A stretch of DNA of 64,000 nt from CAYVBJ01 sp964449075 (GCA_964449075.1 CAYVBJ010000016.1:4819-68818); one strand, 5' to 3'; positions 35,391 through 44,962 are shown, numbered from the stretch's first letter. Numbers and translations are program-made. The notes: generated from the sequence alone by a model not told the origin.

Positions 35391-37646
35391 ATGGCAAATG
35401 TTGGAACATATAAAAAAAAGGATCTTGACAGTGTTGAACTGAGTGTGGCAGCTGAACACGAGTTAAAAAATCTGCTTGATCTGAGCCATGATAACCTGGA
35501 TCAGACAGATGATGAAATGGTTGTCAAGGCTTTTAAGCTCTGTTATGATTCTCATAAAGGAGTTAAAAGAGCTTCGGGAGAGCCATTCTACAGGCATCCT
35601 GTTGAAGTTGCCAAAATTATGGTGACTGAATTTAACATTGATGATGAATCGGTTATTGCATCTCTTCTCCACGATACGGTGGAGGATACAACGGTATCTC
35701 TTGCTGATATCCGGGAACTTTTTGGTGTGGTTGTTGCCCAGCTGATAGATGGGTTAACAAAAATTACAGGTGTTTTTGAAAGTCATGATACAAAGCAGGC
35801 TGAAACTTTTATGAAACTCCTGTTATCGATGGCAGAGGATATCCGGGTAGTGCTCATAAAATTCGCTGATCGTCTGCATAATATGCGTACGATCAAACAT
35901 TTACCTCGTCAGAAACAGCTCAAAAAGGCAACTGAAACCATGGAGCTTTACGCACCTCTTGCTCACAGGTTCGGCCTCTTTAAAATCAAGAATGAGTTTG
36001 AGGATCTGTGTTTTAAAGTGATCGACCCGAACAGCTACAAATTTATCGCAAGAAAACTCAGGGAGAAGAGGGAATCGAGAGAAAAATTTATTGAAGAGTT
36101 TATGAGTCCGGTCAGGAGCGAACTTGAAAATCAGAATTTTAATTTTGAGATAAAGGGACGTTCAAAGCATATCTATTCCATCTATAACAAGATGCAGACC
36201 CAGCAAAAACCATTTGAAGAGATCTATGATCTTTTTGCTATTCGCATCATCCTTGAAGATCCTCATAAAAAGGAAGATTGCTGGCGTGTTTACTCTGTAA
36301 TCACCGACTGGTACACTCCGATCCCGAAACGGTTTCGTGATTTTATATCGGTGCCCAAAGCAAACGGATATCAGTCGTTGCATACAACTGTGATTACGAA
36401 AAAGGGACGTAAGGTTGAAGTGCAGATACGCACACGAAAAATGGATGATATAGCCGAGAGAGGCCTTGCTGCACACTGGAAGTACAAGGAGGGTAACAAC
36501 TCATCGGGCCAAAGCAGTGAACTGGATAAATTTGTCCATTGGGTACGGGATGTTCTGGATAACCCAAGACCTGAAGCAGCTACGGAATTTGTAAAAGATT
36601 TTCAGCTCAATCTCTATCATGATGAAATTTATGTATTTACACCGGATGGAGAATTAAAAACTCTTCCGAAAGGAGCATCCTGTATTGACTTTGCTTTTGA
36701 GATTCACAGTGAGATCGGTGAAAGAGCGATGGCAGCAAAAGTGAATGGTAAAATGGTTCCGCTTCGGCAAAAACTTCACAGCGGAGACCAGGTGGAAATC
36801 ATCTCGGGCAACAAAATTAATCTGAATCCTGACTGGATGGAAGATGTGGTTACCCATAAAGCCAAAGCGCGGCTGCGGCAGTTTATTAAACAGAAAGAGC
36901 GAAAAATTGCAAAACAGGGGCGCGAATTATGGGAAAAAAAAGCTGGGCGTAATAAAATTGAAATATCCGATCAGGAGCTGATGAAAGTAGCCCACCGCCT
37001 GAAGTTTGAATCAACACAGGAACTTTTTTATGACATTGGAAAAGGCGCATTTGATGTCGAAAAGTTGGTTGATGCTGTAAAACAGCTGAAAGGCAAAGGA
37101 CGGATCGACGATCAGGACTCCATGGAAGATCTGAATAAGATGTCGGACGAAGAGATCCAGGAGAAATATTTAACAACGGCTAGAACGGTTGGTGACAGAA
37201 ATGCACTTCTGATTGAGGGTGAAGTTTCAAACGTAAAATACAGTTACGCAAACTGCTGCAACCCGATACCCGGGGACGACGTGGTTGGATATATCAGCCG
37301 GAACGGCGATGTTAAGATTCACAGGTCCAAATGCAATAACGCTCTTCATCTTATAAAGACCGACAGCGAACGAGTGATCGACGTTACATGGGCTAAAAAT
37401 ATCGACAGTCAATTCCTCGGTGCAATTAAGGTAATTGGAGAAGACAGGGTAGGACTTGTAAATGATCTGACCGACATCGTTTCGAAATCTCTTAAAACAA
37501 ATATGAAAAGCATTAATGTTGGAAGTGAGGGGGGGATGTTTGAGGGAATTCTCACAATTTACGTTGAAGATTTGAGCCATCTTGAAAAAATTATTCAGCG
37601 CCTGGAACGTGTTGAGGGAATAAAAACGGCTACCCGTTATGAGTGA
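35391..37646 (+). CDS. RelA/SpoT-family (p)ppGpp synthetase/hydrolase
   Basis: About 751 residues in the full-length Rel layout. The HD hydrolase domain has HPVEVAKI and ASLLHDTVEDT, with metal-binding His and Asp intact. The synthetase domain has GRSKHIYSIYNKMQ, the RFRD form of the RFKD motif (IPKRFRDFISVPKANGYQSLHT) and QIRTRKMDDIAERGLAAHWKYK. TGS follows (YVFTPDGELKTLPKGASCIDFAF), then a Cys/His-type helical/ZFD region (YANCCNPIPGDDVVGYISRNG) and a C-terminal ACT domain. Both activities look intact, so it is a bifunctional stringent-response enzyme. A TTG at 35376 would add five residues; ATG 35391 is chosen. Confidence 0.95.
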   Translation: MANVGTYKKKDLDSVELSVAAEHELKNLLDLSHDNLDQTDDEMVVKAFKLCYDSHKGVKRASGEPFYRHPVEVAKIMVTEFNIDDESVIASLLHDTVEDTTVSLADIRELFGVVVAQLIDGLTKITGVFESHDTKQAETFMKLLLSMAEDIRVVLIKFADRLHNMRTIKHLPRQKQLKKATETMELYAPLAHRFGLFKIKNEFEDLCFKVIDPNSYKFIARKLREKRESREKFIEEFMSPVRSELENQNFNFEIKGRSKHIYSIYNKMQTQQKPFEEIYDLFAIRIILEDPHKKEDCWRVYSVITDWYTPIPKRFRDFISVPKANGYQSLHTTVITKKGRKVEVQIRTRKMDDIAERGLAAHWKYKEGNNSSGQSSELDKFVHWVRDVLDNPRPEAATEFVKDFQLNLYHDEIYVFTPDGELKTLPKGASCIDFAFEIHSEIGERAMAAKVNGKMVPLRQKLHSGDQVEIISGNKINLNPDWMEDVVTHKAKARLRQFIKQKERKIAKQGRELWEKKAGRNKIEISDQELMKVAHRLKFESTQELFYDIGKGAFDVEKLVDAVKQLKGKGRIDDQDSMEDLNKMSDEEIQEKYLTTARTVGDRNALLIEGEVSNVKYSYANCCNPIPGDDVVGYISRNGDVKIHRSKCNNALHLIKTDSERVIDVTWAKNIDSQFLGAIKVIGEDRVGLVNDLTDIVSKSLKTNMKSINVGSEGGMFEGILTIYVEDLSHLEKIIQRLERVEGIKTATRYE

Positions 37647-37811
37647 AAAATAAATTTGCTTTGAAACAGTTACTTAACAGATATCTTATTAAAAATCAGA
37701 TATTTCAAAGTTTGTAAAAAATCAAAATATAAATTTACGTTCCTCTTATATTTAAGCCCATTTGCAAATAAATTACATATCTAAAACAGAATCTAAATAA
37801 AGACAAATCAA

Positions 37812-38138
37812 ATGTTTACTTACACAAAAAGAGACCTTGTAAGAAAGGTTGCAGAATCACAAGATGTACCTTTAAATCAAGCAGAACCATGGGTCGATGC
37901 CGTAATCAATTCAATCCGCGATACACTGCTTGAAGCAGATCCCACTTGCAGAATTGAACTGCGTGATTTTGGAGTTTTTGAAGTGAAAGAGACAAAAGCA
38001 AAGCCGAAAGCACGAAATCCGAAAACAAATGAAGTAATCTATGTGCCAAGGCACAGAAAAACTCATTTTAAGCCGGGGAAACGGCTGAAGAACTTTCTGA
38101 AGCAGCCCATGGAAGAACTTGAAAACGCAGACAGCTAA
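37812..38138 (+). CDS. HU/IHF-family DNA-binding protein
   Basis: A 108-residue nucleoid protein. The N-terminal helices (TKRDLVRKVAESQDVPLNQAEPWVDAVINSIRDTL) and the beta-arm segment (RIELRDFGVFEVKETKAKPKARNPKTNE) follow the HU/IHF pattern with the Arg-Asn-Pro at the arm tip. A charged C-terminal tail (PMEELENADS) extends beyond the usual 90 residues. It heads a cluster with ruvX and def; its stop lies 13 bp before the ruvX start chosen here. Confidence 0.93.
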   Translation: MFTYTKRDLVRKVAESQDVPLNQAEPWVDAVINSIRDTLLEADPTCRIELRDFGVFEVKETKAKPKARNPKTNEVIYVPRHRKTHFKPGKRLKNFLKQPMEELENADS

Positions 38139-38151
38139 GGAGTCGTTATTT

Positions 38152-38583
38152 TTGGAAAATTACGGAAGACTGATAGGGGTTGATGTTGGTTCCAAACGTG
38201 TTGGATTAGCAAGAACTGATCTGTTGCGAACTGTAGCTAATACAGTTGGCACCTACAGTCCGGGAGAATCCCTGGAAGAACTTGAACGGCAAACCAAAGA
38301 AGAGGGGCCGGTCAGCGGAATTGTTGTCGGCTGGCCGCTGACTCCGCAAGGTCATGCAACTGATGCAACAGGCCTTGTTCGTGCATTCATAAAAAAAATT
38401 GAATTGATCCTGCCCGACCAGGAAATCTTTACAATGGATGAGCGATATTCTTCTAAACAGGCCGTTCAGGTTATGATTGATGCCGGAGTACCCAAGATGA
38501 AACGACGGAAAAAGGGCAGGGTCGATCAGGCTGCTGCTGCCATTATACTCACCAATTTTTTGGAATCAAATCCTGATTTTTGA
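38152..38583 (+). CDS. ruvX: YqgF/RuvX family putative Holliday junction resolvase
   Basis: About 143 residues of RNase H fold. The start is TTG 38152, chosen because taaggag lies 9 bp upstream (38136-38142) and the protein then begins LENYGRLIGVDVGSKRVGLA, as in the family. A longer TTG start at 38119 would overlap HU by 20 bp. Key segments are the GVDVGSKRVG motif, IVVGWPLTPQG and TMDERYSSKQA, and GRVDQAAAAIIL with the final acidic residue. Known roles of the family include pre-16S rRNA 5' processing and possibly Holliday junction cleavage. It ends within 3 bp of def. Confidence 0.92.
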   Translation: MENYGRLIGVDVGSKRVGLARTDLLRTVANTVGTYSPGESLEELERQTKEEGPVSGIVVGWPLTPQGHATDATGLVRAFIKKIELILPDQEIFTMDERYSSKQAVQVMIDAGVPKMKRRKKGRVDQAAAAIILTNFLESNPDF

Positions 38584-38585
38584 TT

Positions 38586-39146
38586 ATGGCTATACTTCCT
38601 ATTGTGACCTATAACGATCCGGTACTCAGGAAAAAAACAAAGCCGGTTACTGAAAACGGCATCGAGTTGCAGGAATTAATCGATAATATGTTTGAAACCA
38701 TGTATAACTCGAATGGGGTGGGGCTTGCTGCCCCGCAGATCGGCAAATCTGTTCAACTTTTTGTTACCGATACCGATGAAATGATAAATGAGGATGAAGG
38801 TGAGAAAAAGTATGGTCCTCTCGTTTTTATAAACCCGGTGATTGACAGCCTGGAAGGTGAAAAGGTGAAGTACGAAGAAGGCTGTCTGAGTATACCGGAA
38901 CTCAGAGACGAAGTTACAAGACCCGAAATTGTTACCGTTTCGTACTTAGACAGAGAATTTAACAGCAAAAAATTTATAGCAACGGGCTGGATGTCTAGAG
39001 TTATACAGCATGAGTATGATCATTTGAAAGGAATTCTTTTTATTGATCACTTAAGTGCTTTTAAACGCCGCCTTCATAAAAAAAAGCTTCAGCAGATCGA
39101 CAAGGGCCGGCTTGAAACAGATTACCCGCTTGTGCCAAGAATCTGA
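38586..39146 (+). CDS. def: Peptide deformylase
   Basis: About 186 residues from ATG 38586; a TTG 6 bp upstream overlaps the ruvX stop and is less likely. It removes the N-formyl group from nascent proteins. Motif 1 NGVGLAAPQIG, motif 2 EEGCLSIPELRDEV (metal Cys) and motif 3 VIQHEYDHLKGILFID (metal His pair and catalytic Glu) are intact. An insert between motifs 1 and 2 (DEMINEDEGEKKYG) is common in Bacteroidota forms. fmt, its partner in formyl-methionine handling, lies 69 bp downstream. Confidence 0.96.
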   Translation: MAILPIVTYNDPVLRKKTKPVTENGIELQELIDNMFETMYNSNGVGLAAPQIGKSVQLFVTDTDEMINEDEGEKKYGPLVFINPVIDSLEGEKVKYEEGCLSIPELRDEVTRPEIVTVSYLDREFNSKKFIATGWMSRVIQHEYDHLKGILFIDHLSAFKRRLHKKKLQQIDKGRLETDYPLVPRI

Positions 39147-39215
39147 AAGCATTTCGTATTTATTTCGGTCTTCAGAATGGTTACATTTTGATAGATCCAA
39201 TAAATAAATAGTAAA

Positions 39216-40127
39216 ATGCGTATTGTATTCATGGGCTCTCCGGAATTTGCTGTACCGAGCCTGGAAAAACTGGCAAATTCACAACATAACATCCTGGCGG
39301 TAGTAAGCGGGCCCGACAAACGCCGCGGAAGGGGAAGTAAAAAAGAACCTACAGATGTTAAAAGAACTGCACTTGAACTTAAACTTCCTGTAATTGATGT
39401 TGTGGACCTGAACGACAGCCAGTTTCAGGACGAGCTAAAAGAATTGAATCCCGACCTGCTTGTAGTAGTAGCCTTTCGGATATTACCGCGTGAAATCCTG
39501 GATATTCCGCGAAAGGGATCCGTCAACCTTCACGCTTCTCTGCTTCCCAAATACCGCGGTGCCGCCCCGATTCATCACGCAGTAATGAATGGTGAAACAG
39601 AAACAGGCTGTACGGTTTTCTTTATCAATGAAAAGGTAGATACCGGTCTGATTATTGACAGAAAAAAAACATACATAGCTCCCGATGAAACAACCGGAGA
39701 GCTTTACAAGAGGCTGAAAACACTTGGAGCTGATCTGTTGCTCGAATCAATAAATAAAATTGAAACCGGTAATTATGAACCGGTTCAGCAGAACCACAGC
39801 CAGTCCTCACCGGCACCAAAACTCTTCAGAGAAGATGCCAGGATTGATTTCAACATGTCCGGCCCGGATGTTCACAACAAAATCAGGGGTCTGAGCCCTT
39901 TTCCGGGTGCGTGGTGTATGTATGAGGATAAGAAGATGAATTTATATCGCTCAGCAATTGGTCCTGATATCGATTTAAAGCCTGGGGAACTGGCATTATC
40001 GGACGATAAACTATTGGCCGGCTGTAAAGAGGGGACAGTTGAACTTATTGAAGTTCAGCTTCCGGGAACAAAACGAATGAGCGGGCGGGAATTTGCCAAT
40101 GGTTATGAGCTGAAAAAACTAGTCTGA
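39216..40127 (+). CDS. fmt: Methionyl-tRNA formyltransferase
   Basis: A 303-residue enzyme that formylates initiator Met-tRNA using 10-formyl-THF. The start RIVFMGSPEFAVPSLEKL, the catalytic block VNLHASLLPKYRGAAPIHHAVMNGE (Asn, His and SLLP) and DTGLII are all present. The C-terminal OB-like domain (about 205-303) includes RGLSPFPGAW. The length is normal. It follows def with the gene order def-fmt that is common in bacteria. Confidence 0.96.
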   Translation: MRIVFMGSPEFAVPSLEKLANSQHNILAVVSGPDKRRGRGSKKEPTDVKRTALELKLPVIDVVDLNDSQFQDELKELNPDLLVVVAFRILPREILDIPRKGSVNLHASLLPKYRGAAPIHHAVMNGETETGCTVFFINEKVDTGLIIDRKKTYIAPDETTGELYKRLKTLGADLLLESINKIETGNYEPVQQNHSQSSPAPKLFREDARIDFNMSGPDVHNKIRGLSPFPGAWCMYEDKKMNLYRSAIGPDIDLKPGELALSDDKLLAGCKEGTVELIEVQLPGTKRMSGREFANGYELKKLV

Positions 40128-40267
40128 TAAAGTTTACCAACTGAAAATATGATAGAAACTTTCACTGAAAAGTGAGTAAAAAGAGTTGATTTATAACAAT
40201 ATATTTAAGATATAATGGTCGACTTGAAACAGAAGATAAATTATCCCCAAAAAAATATTTTATAAAC

Positions 40268-40957
40268 ATGGAGCTTCCCAAATTTTTACAGGCGGCAAAA
40301 GACGGTAATCTTAATGAAATCAGAAAGTTACATATTGAGGGTGCTGATCTTAATCAGGTGCACAAAAATGGCGCATCGGCACTAATTTACGCAGCAGAGA
40401 ACGATCATTTTGATGTGGTTGAATACCTTGTGGAAAACGGGGCAGATCCTGCATTGACAACAAAAATGGGTGCTACTGCGCTGAACCGTGCTGCTGAAAA
40501 CGGCAACACGAAGATGATCAGCTATTTGCTTGAAAAAGGAACACCTGTGGGTGATCTTGCGCTCATAATGGCCGCCCGTGAAGGTCACGCTGATGCTGTG
40601 AAATTATTAATTGACGCCGGTGCTCATGTAAATGCTCAGCAGCGGTGGGGCCATACTGCATTGATGCTGGCTGCCCGCGAAGGCCACAGTGAGGTGGTAA
40701 AAACACTTCTGGATAATGGAGCAAATGTTCGTCTGAGAGATAAAAACGGGGAAACAGCACTGAATATCGCACTTGATAATGACAATTCTGATATTGTTAT
40801 GCAGCTTCGCAGGGCAGGAGCAAAACCGGTGGTAAAGAAAAAGAAAATCGAGCCTGTTGCTGAAGAAGATGAAGATTCTGATGGCAGTGATGAAATCGAT
40901 GAGTTAATCAATAGTGAATCAGATGAGATCCCGGAAGATGTGGATTTGGATGATTAA
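40268..40957 (+). CDS. Ankyrin-repeat protein
   Basis: A 229-residue cytoplasmic protein with no signal peptide. Six or so ankyrin repeats run from about residue 5 to 185, with clear units such as NGASALIYAAENDHFDVVEYLVENGADP and WGHTALMLAAREGHSEVVKTLLDNGANV. The tail (about 190-229) is very acidic (EEDEDSDGSDEIDELINSESDEIPEDVDLDD) after a KKKK patch. It probably binds a protein partner; none is identified. The 290-bp stretch that follows (40958-41249) shows no gene. Confidence 0.9.
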   Translation: MELPKFLQAAKDGNLNEIRKLHIEGADLNQVHKNGASALIYAAENDHFDVVEYLVENGADPALTTKMGATALNRAAENGNTKMISYLLEKGTPVGDLALIMAAREGHADAVKLLIDAGAHVNAQQRWGHTALMLAAREGHSEVVKTLLDNGANVRLRDKNGETALNIALDNDNSDIVMQLRRAGAKPVVKKKKIEPVAEEDEDSDGSDEIDELINSESDEIPEDVDLDD

Positions 40958-41249
40958 TAAATTTTGGTGAAGAGCCTGTCGGGCAGCAATAATAAAGAAT
41001 ATTGCCGTGACAAGGTATTCATCATATAAAAGCCTCATCCACCCACTGCCAAAAACAGGGGGGATCTCTCTACTCCTCCCGGCAGAAAATGAAACTAAAA
41101 GAAAAGCGCTTTTATTCATCTATGTAACTAAAAAACAATATCTTTTTCTTCTCTTTAATGGAATGAATGCGATATATAAGTTATTTTAATGAATAAATAA
41201 CTAAACTGCTGAAAGGCAGCAAATTTAAAAAAAAAGAGCAAAAATAGAA

Positions 41250-42251
41250 ATGGCAAAAATTAAAGTAGGAATCAACGGTTTTGGACGAATAGGTCGCCTG
41301 GTAGCAAAATCTATCATTGAAAATTACAGCGACAAAATTGAATTAGTGGGAGTGAATGATCTGACTGATGCAACCACCCTGGCTCATCTCTTTAAATACG
41401 ATTCGGTTCACGGTACATACAAAGGTGACGTAAAAACGGATGGTTCAGATCTCGTAATAGACGGTCAAAAAATTAATGTATCTGCAGAAAGAGATCCCGC
41501 CAGTCTGAAATGGGGCGAACTCGGAGCCGAAATTGTGGTAGAATCAACCGGCCTTTTCCGGAAAGCAAAAGATGCTGAAAAACATATCACAGCAGGTGCA
41601 AAGAAAGTAATTATATCTGCCCCGGGAAGCGGTGAAGGCATTAAAACCATCGTACTCGGTGTTAATGATGATGATATTGATAAAGATGCAACTGTCTATT
41701 CTAACGCCAGCTGTACAACAAACTGCCTGGCACCAATGGCCAAAGTGCTGGATGAGGCTTTTGGTATAGAGAAAGGATTCATGACAACCATTCACGCATA
41801 TACCGGCGATCAGCAAATAGTTGACGGTCCGCATAAAGATCTGAGACGGGCACGTGCTGCCGCTCACAACATTGTACCAACCACTACAGGTGCAGCAGCA
41901 GCAGTTGGGCTTGTACTGCCTCACCTGGATGGCAAACTGGATGGCGGCGCTGTAAGAGTTCCGGTTCCCGACGGATCACTGACCGATTTCACAGCTGTGG
42001 TTGAAAAAGATGTGACCGAATCTGATGTTCTCAGTGCTTTTAAAAAAGCAGCTGATGGTCCCCTGAAAGGAATTCTGGAATACAGTGACGGTGCATTGGT
42101 TTCTACCGATATCATCGGTAATTCTCACTCATGCATCTTCGATAGCGGTCTCACGAAAGTTGATGGCAAGCTTGTAAAAGTAATCGGATGGTACGACAAT
42201 GAAGCAGGATACTCTGCCCGTACAGCCGAACTTATTATCAAGATCGCCTGA
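41250..42251 (+). CDS. gap: Glyceraldehyde-3-phosphate dehydrogenase, type I
   Basis: A 333-residue glycolytic enzyme. The NAD site is GINGFGRIGR at the N-terminus. The catalytic Cys155 sits in SNASCTTNCLAP, His in TTIHAYTGDQ, and phosphate-site residues in RRARAAAHNIVPTTTGAA. It oxidises glyceraldehyde-3-phosphate with NAD and phosphate. The gene is followed by a strong terminator and appears monocistronic. Confidence 0.97.
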   Translation: MAKIKVGINGFGRIGRLVAKSIIENYSDKIELVGVNDLTDATTLAHLFKYDSVHGTYKGDVKTDGSDLVIDGQKINVSAERDPASLKWGELGAEIVVESTGLFRKAKDAEKHITAGAKKVIISAPGSGEGIKTIVLGVNDDDIDKDATVYSNASCTTNCLAPMAKVLDEAFGIEKGFMTTIHAYTGDQQIVDGPHKDLRRARAAAHNIVPTTTGAAAAVGLVLPHLDGKLDGGAVRVPVPDGSLTDFTAVVEKDVTESDVLSAFKKAADGPLKGILEYSDGALVSTDIIGNSHSCIFDSGLTKVDGKLVKVIGWYDNEAGYSARTAELIIKIA

Positions 42252-42276
42252 TTGTTATCTTCATAAAACAAAATCA

Positions 42277-42313
42277 AAAAAACGCCGGGTTTTAAAAATT
42301 CCCGGCGTTTTTT
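42277..42313 (+). terminator. Rho-independent terminator of gap
   Basis: Perfect 13-bp stem aaaaaacgccggg / cccggcgtttttt with an 11-base loop, 25 bp after the stop codon. Confidence 0.95.
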
Positions 42314-42424
42314 ATATAGGTCTAAGGTGATATCCTAAAAAAATCAAGTTAAACAGTGGCCTCGAAACGACAGTGTGGATTCTTTTGTACTTTTCGTATC
42401 AAAGTTAATTTGGAGACTAAAACA

Positions 42425-42620
42425 TTCCCCTCTCGAGAGGGGAAATGTGCAGACCTGACGTCCGCAGGACGGGCAGGACAAACGAGGGGTGTGTTCCCGG
42501 GTACAAGCAAATTTTGCAGATTCGGAGTTATGGTTAACCAATCGCACAACACACCCCTTGTCAGTCAATAAATCACGACAAGTCGTGTTTTTGACTAACT
42601 TTTCCCCTCTCGAGAGGGGA
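42425..42620. repeat. About 195-bp interspersed repeat, copy 2
   Basis: This is the better kept copy of the element at 5131-5324. Both ends are the exact 16-bp palindrome cccctctcgagagggg (42427-42442 and 42604-42619). Inside lie gaggggtgtgt and its inverted partner acaccccttgt, plus cacgacaagtcgtg. It sits between the gap terminator and hisA. No coding capacity. The rest of 42252-42660 shows nothing else. Confidence 0.8.
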
Positions 42621-42660
42621 TTTCTATGTTTCAGAGCTATGCTTAACCGTTCGTATCAAA

Positions 42661-43380
42661 CTACTGCTCCTTAAAACCGGACAGCTCTTCAAGAGAAATT
42701 TTTTCTTCGTAATAAGCTTTACCCACTACTGCACCGTAAAGGTTTTCCCGGCTCAGTTCAACAAGATCATCCAGGGAGGATACACCGCCGGAGGCGATCC
42801 AGTTCAGTGACGGAAACTCTTGTTGCAGATTCCGGTACATCCTCACATTCGGCCCCGACAACATGCCATCACGGCTAATATCGGTAGAGAGAACTGTTTG
42901 CAGGCCCGCATCGATCATAGGAACCAGGAAATCACTCAGCGGTTCGTCTGATGTTTCAAGCCATCCGCCGTAAGCCATTTTGCCATCTTTGAGGTCTAAA
43001 CCAAGGATGCAATTCTTCGGGTAATCACGTATTGATTGCAGCCACTCCTCTTTTTTCTTAACAGCCATGGATGAACAGATTACACCGGTGATTCCGGCGT
43101 TCAGCAATTGCTCGATATCCTCTCTTGATCGTATTCCGCCTCCTGTTTGAACAGATATCCCAAGATCATCAATAATTTCACGGATGATGGAAAGATTTTC
43201 AAAATCTCCTGATTTTGCACCATTTAAATCAACAATATGGATGTGATTGAACCCCGCTTTTTGAAAACCGGAAGCTAACTGAACCGGGTTTTTACTGTAG
43301 ACAGTTTTTTTTTGATAGTTGCCTTTCTGGAGGCGTACTGCCTCACCATCGAGCAGGTCAATCGCGGGAATGATTTTCAT
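42661..43380 (-). CDS. hisA: HisA: ProFAR isomerase of histidine synthesis
   Basis: A 239-residue TIM-barrel enzyme for the fourth step of histidine synthesis, which isomerises ProFAR to PRFAR. The catalytic acids are visible in IIPAIDLLDGEAVRL (first Asp) and LSTDISRDGMLSGPN (second Asp). Phosphate loops lie in QTGGGIRSREDIE and IASGGVSSLDDL. The gene is separate from any other his gene in the window. A Gfo/Idh-like gene lies 54 bp upstream on the same strand and may be co-transcribed. Confidence 0.96.
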   Translation of the reverse strand: MKIIPAIDLLDGEAVRLQKGNYQKKTVYSKNPVQLASGFQKAGFNHIHIVDLNGAKSGDFENLSIIREIIDDLGISVQTGGGIRSREDIEQLLNAGITGVICSSMAVKKKEEWLQSIRDYPKNCILGLDLKDGKMAYGGWLETSDEPLSDFLVPMIDAGLQTVLSTDISRDGMLSGPNVRMYRNLQQEFPSLNWIASGGVSSLDDLVELSRENLYGAVVGKAYYEEKISLEELSGFKEQ

Positions 43381-43434
43381 GTTTTGGCCGGGATATTAGT
43401 GATGATTCTATTTGCAGTGAAAGATAATCAAATT

Positions 43435-44280
43435 TCACTGTCTTGACAGAAGATGTTCAATCTGTTCAGCTGTTTTTGCTGTCTCAAGAGCCGTAAACGG
43501 ATCGAACAATGACTGGGTATTGAGGTGAATAGATTTCAAAAACTGAATAATGGATATCTCGGCAGTTTTGGATGCATCAAATGACTTTCCGGTGCTGTGG
43601 AAGTAGCCATTTTCATTTTTCGTCACTTTCACGATTTGCGTTGAAACATTGCAATCGAGAAGCTGATTGTTTCCTGTTATAATTCTCCGGTGGGCATGAT
43701 CCTTTCCGGCAGATAAATAGAGCAGGGAAGCTGATCCTCCGTAGGTGAATTTAATAAAGAGCTGAATGCCATAAGGCACCTCATCTATCGAGAGCAGGGC
43801 AGGATCAATGCGATTGATTTTAGCCCCCATCCAGTTCATAATAAATGCGAGTTCATCTACCCAGTGATCGCGGAACCCAATGGATGAAGAGCGATAGTCC
43901 GACCGGCTCTCTTCTTTTAAAATCTGGATAAAATCAGGTTTCTTGACCTGTTGTTTAAGCCATAAGGTGGATGGAGCCAGTGAGGGCCAGTGCGAAAATT
44001 GTACATGAACACCGGCCTCCTGTGAGGCGTGATATATCTTTTCAAGCTCTTGTATGTCTGATGGCAATCTTGAAACCAGGTAGGTGTGATATCCCCTGCG
44101 GATCAGTTCCAAAAGAGATGAACAGTTCGAACTTGTGTCGTCAATTAAAATGCAGGCATCAACATTTTTAATTTCCTGGATTTTCGGAACAATTACTACC
44201 TCTTCAATGGAAGATAGCGTCCTGAGATGTTTTTCCCAGGTGAGAGCACGCTTTGCATCACCGATAATACCTATTTTCAT
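43435..44280 (-). CDS. Gfo/Idh/MocA-like protein lacking the catalytic motif
   Basis: A 281-residue protein with an N-terminal Rossmann-like start (MKIGIIGDAKRALTWEKHL) and a C-terminal alpha/beta domain with the layout of Gfo/Idh/MocA oxidoreductases. The glycine-rich loop is incomplete and the usual EKP at the end of the nucleotide domain reads SRLPSD. A region RDHWVDELAFIMNWMGAKINRID matches the H-x-D-x3-x3-G area of the family. It is shorter than the typical 330 residues. Oxidoreductase activity is doubtful. It lies just upstream of hisA. Function unknown. Confidence 0.6.
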   Translation of the reverse strand: MKIGIIGDAKRALTWEKHLRTLSSIEEVVIVPKIQEIKNVDACILIDDTSSNCSSLLELIRRGYHTYLVSRLPSDIQELEKIYHASQEAGVHVQFSHWPSLAPSTLWLKQQVKKPDFIQILKEESRSDYRSSSIGFRDHWVDELAFIMNWMGAKINRIDPALLSIDEVPYGIQLFIKFTYGGSASLLYLSAGKDHAHRRIITGNNQLLDCNVSTQIVKVTKNENGYFHSTGKSFDASKTAEISIIQFLKSIHLNTQSLFDPFTALETAKTAEQIEHLLSRQ

Positions 44281-44402
44281 GGATTGATATTAGAACAGAA
44301 ATTATAAAACCCGAAAACCCAAGGATAATAAAAAATATTGAATAATTTTTCTCACTAAAGATGCAGTGTCTCTTTCAGGAATACAAGAACTGAGAGTAAA
44401 TA

Positions 44403-44585
44403 TTATTCGGGCATAATCAGTGCCAGAATGAAATAGAGAAGCACCATGGTACCAAAGGATGAAAATACAAGGATAAGAAAGAGGATACGAACTATGGTTG
44501 AGTCCCATCCCATGTATTCAGCGAAGCCGCCGCATACACCGGCAATCATCTTATCGGTACGTGATTTTTTTAGTTTTGCTGGCAT
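44403..44585 (-). CDS. PspC-domain membrane protein
   Basis: A 60-residue protein that is almost entirely a PspC domain: KKSRTDKMIAGVCGGFAEYMGWDSTIVRILFLIL followed by a second hydrophobic stretch. PspC proteins sit in the inner membrane and take part in phage-shock type envelope stress responses in proteobacteria. Stand-alone short forms are common in Bacteroidota and their role is less clear. No pspA or pspB is nearby. Confidence 0.9.
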   Translation of the reverse strand: MPAKLKKSRTDKMIAGVCGGFAEYMGWDSTIVRILFLILVFSSFGTMVLLYFILALIMPE

Positions 44586-44762
44586 ATAAATGTCCTTTTA
44601 TCTCAACTTATTTTGTAATTACACCTGATGTGTACGCAGTGAATCGAAAAAGGTTACAATCTTACTAAAAAAATCCTGCAAATAAAATATTTATTTCGAT
44701 GCTGATCTGCTTTTGCTTATGAAATTGAGATTAGAGATCTGCAATCGCTGAAATGCCTTTTC

Positions 44763-44962
44763 CGTCAGCTAAAGCAGACGGCAATAGATGGCGAGATAAG
44801 GTCTTGATTCTCTTCAGATGTTTAATGATCAAATACATATAATTTGTCGCAACTATAGTCTTCACCCTTTTTAATTGCTGACATATATATCTGGTTGAGA
44901 AACTTTTTTAGTGAGATAATTTCTTTCAAACTGCCTTCCATTGCCGTCTGCTTTAGCTGACG
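44763..44962. repeat. 200-bp element bounded by 23-bp perfect inverted repeats
   Basis: The arms cgtcagctaaagcagacggcaat (44763-44785) and its exact reverse complement (44940-44962) are separated by 154 bp. Similarity continues inward in weaker form (gatggcgag / ggaaggcag). Each arm also folds on itself (ccgtc / gacgg). No coding capacity. A further hairpin, cccc-atctcc-gggg, follows at 44978-44991. The region 44586-45089 holds no gene. The layout is that of a MITE-like element or a decayed insertion. Confidence 0.65.

Noticed and set aside
44302..44508. A 68-codon minus-strand frame overlapping the PspC gene
   Set aside because: It is a shadow of the PspC frame, which has a clear domain match.
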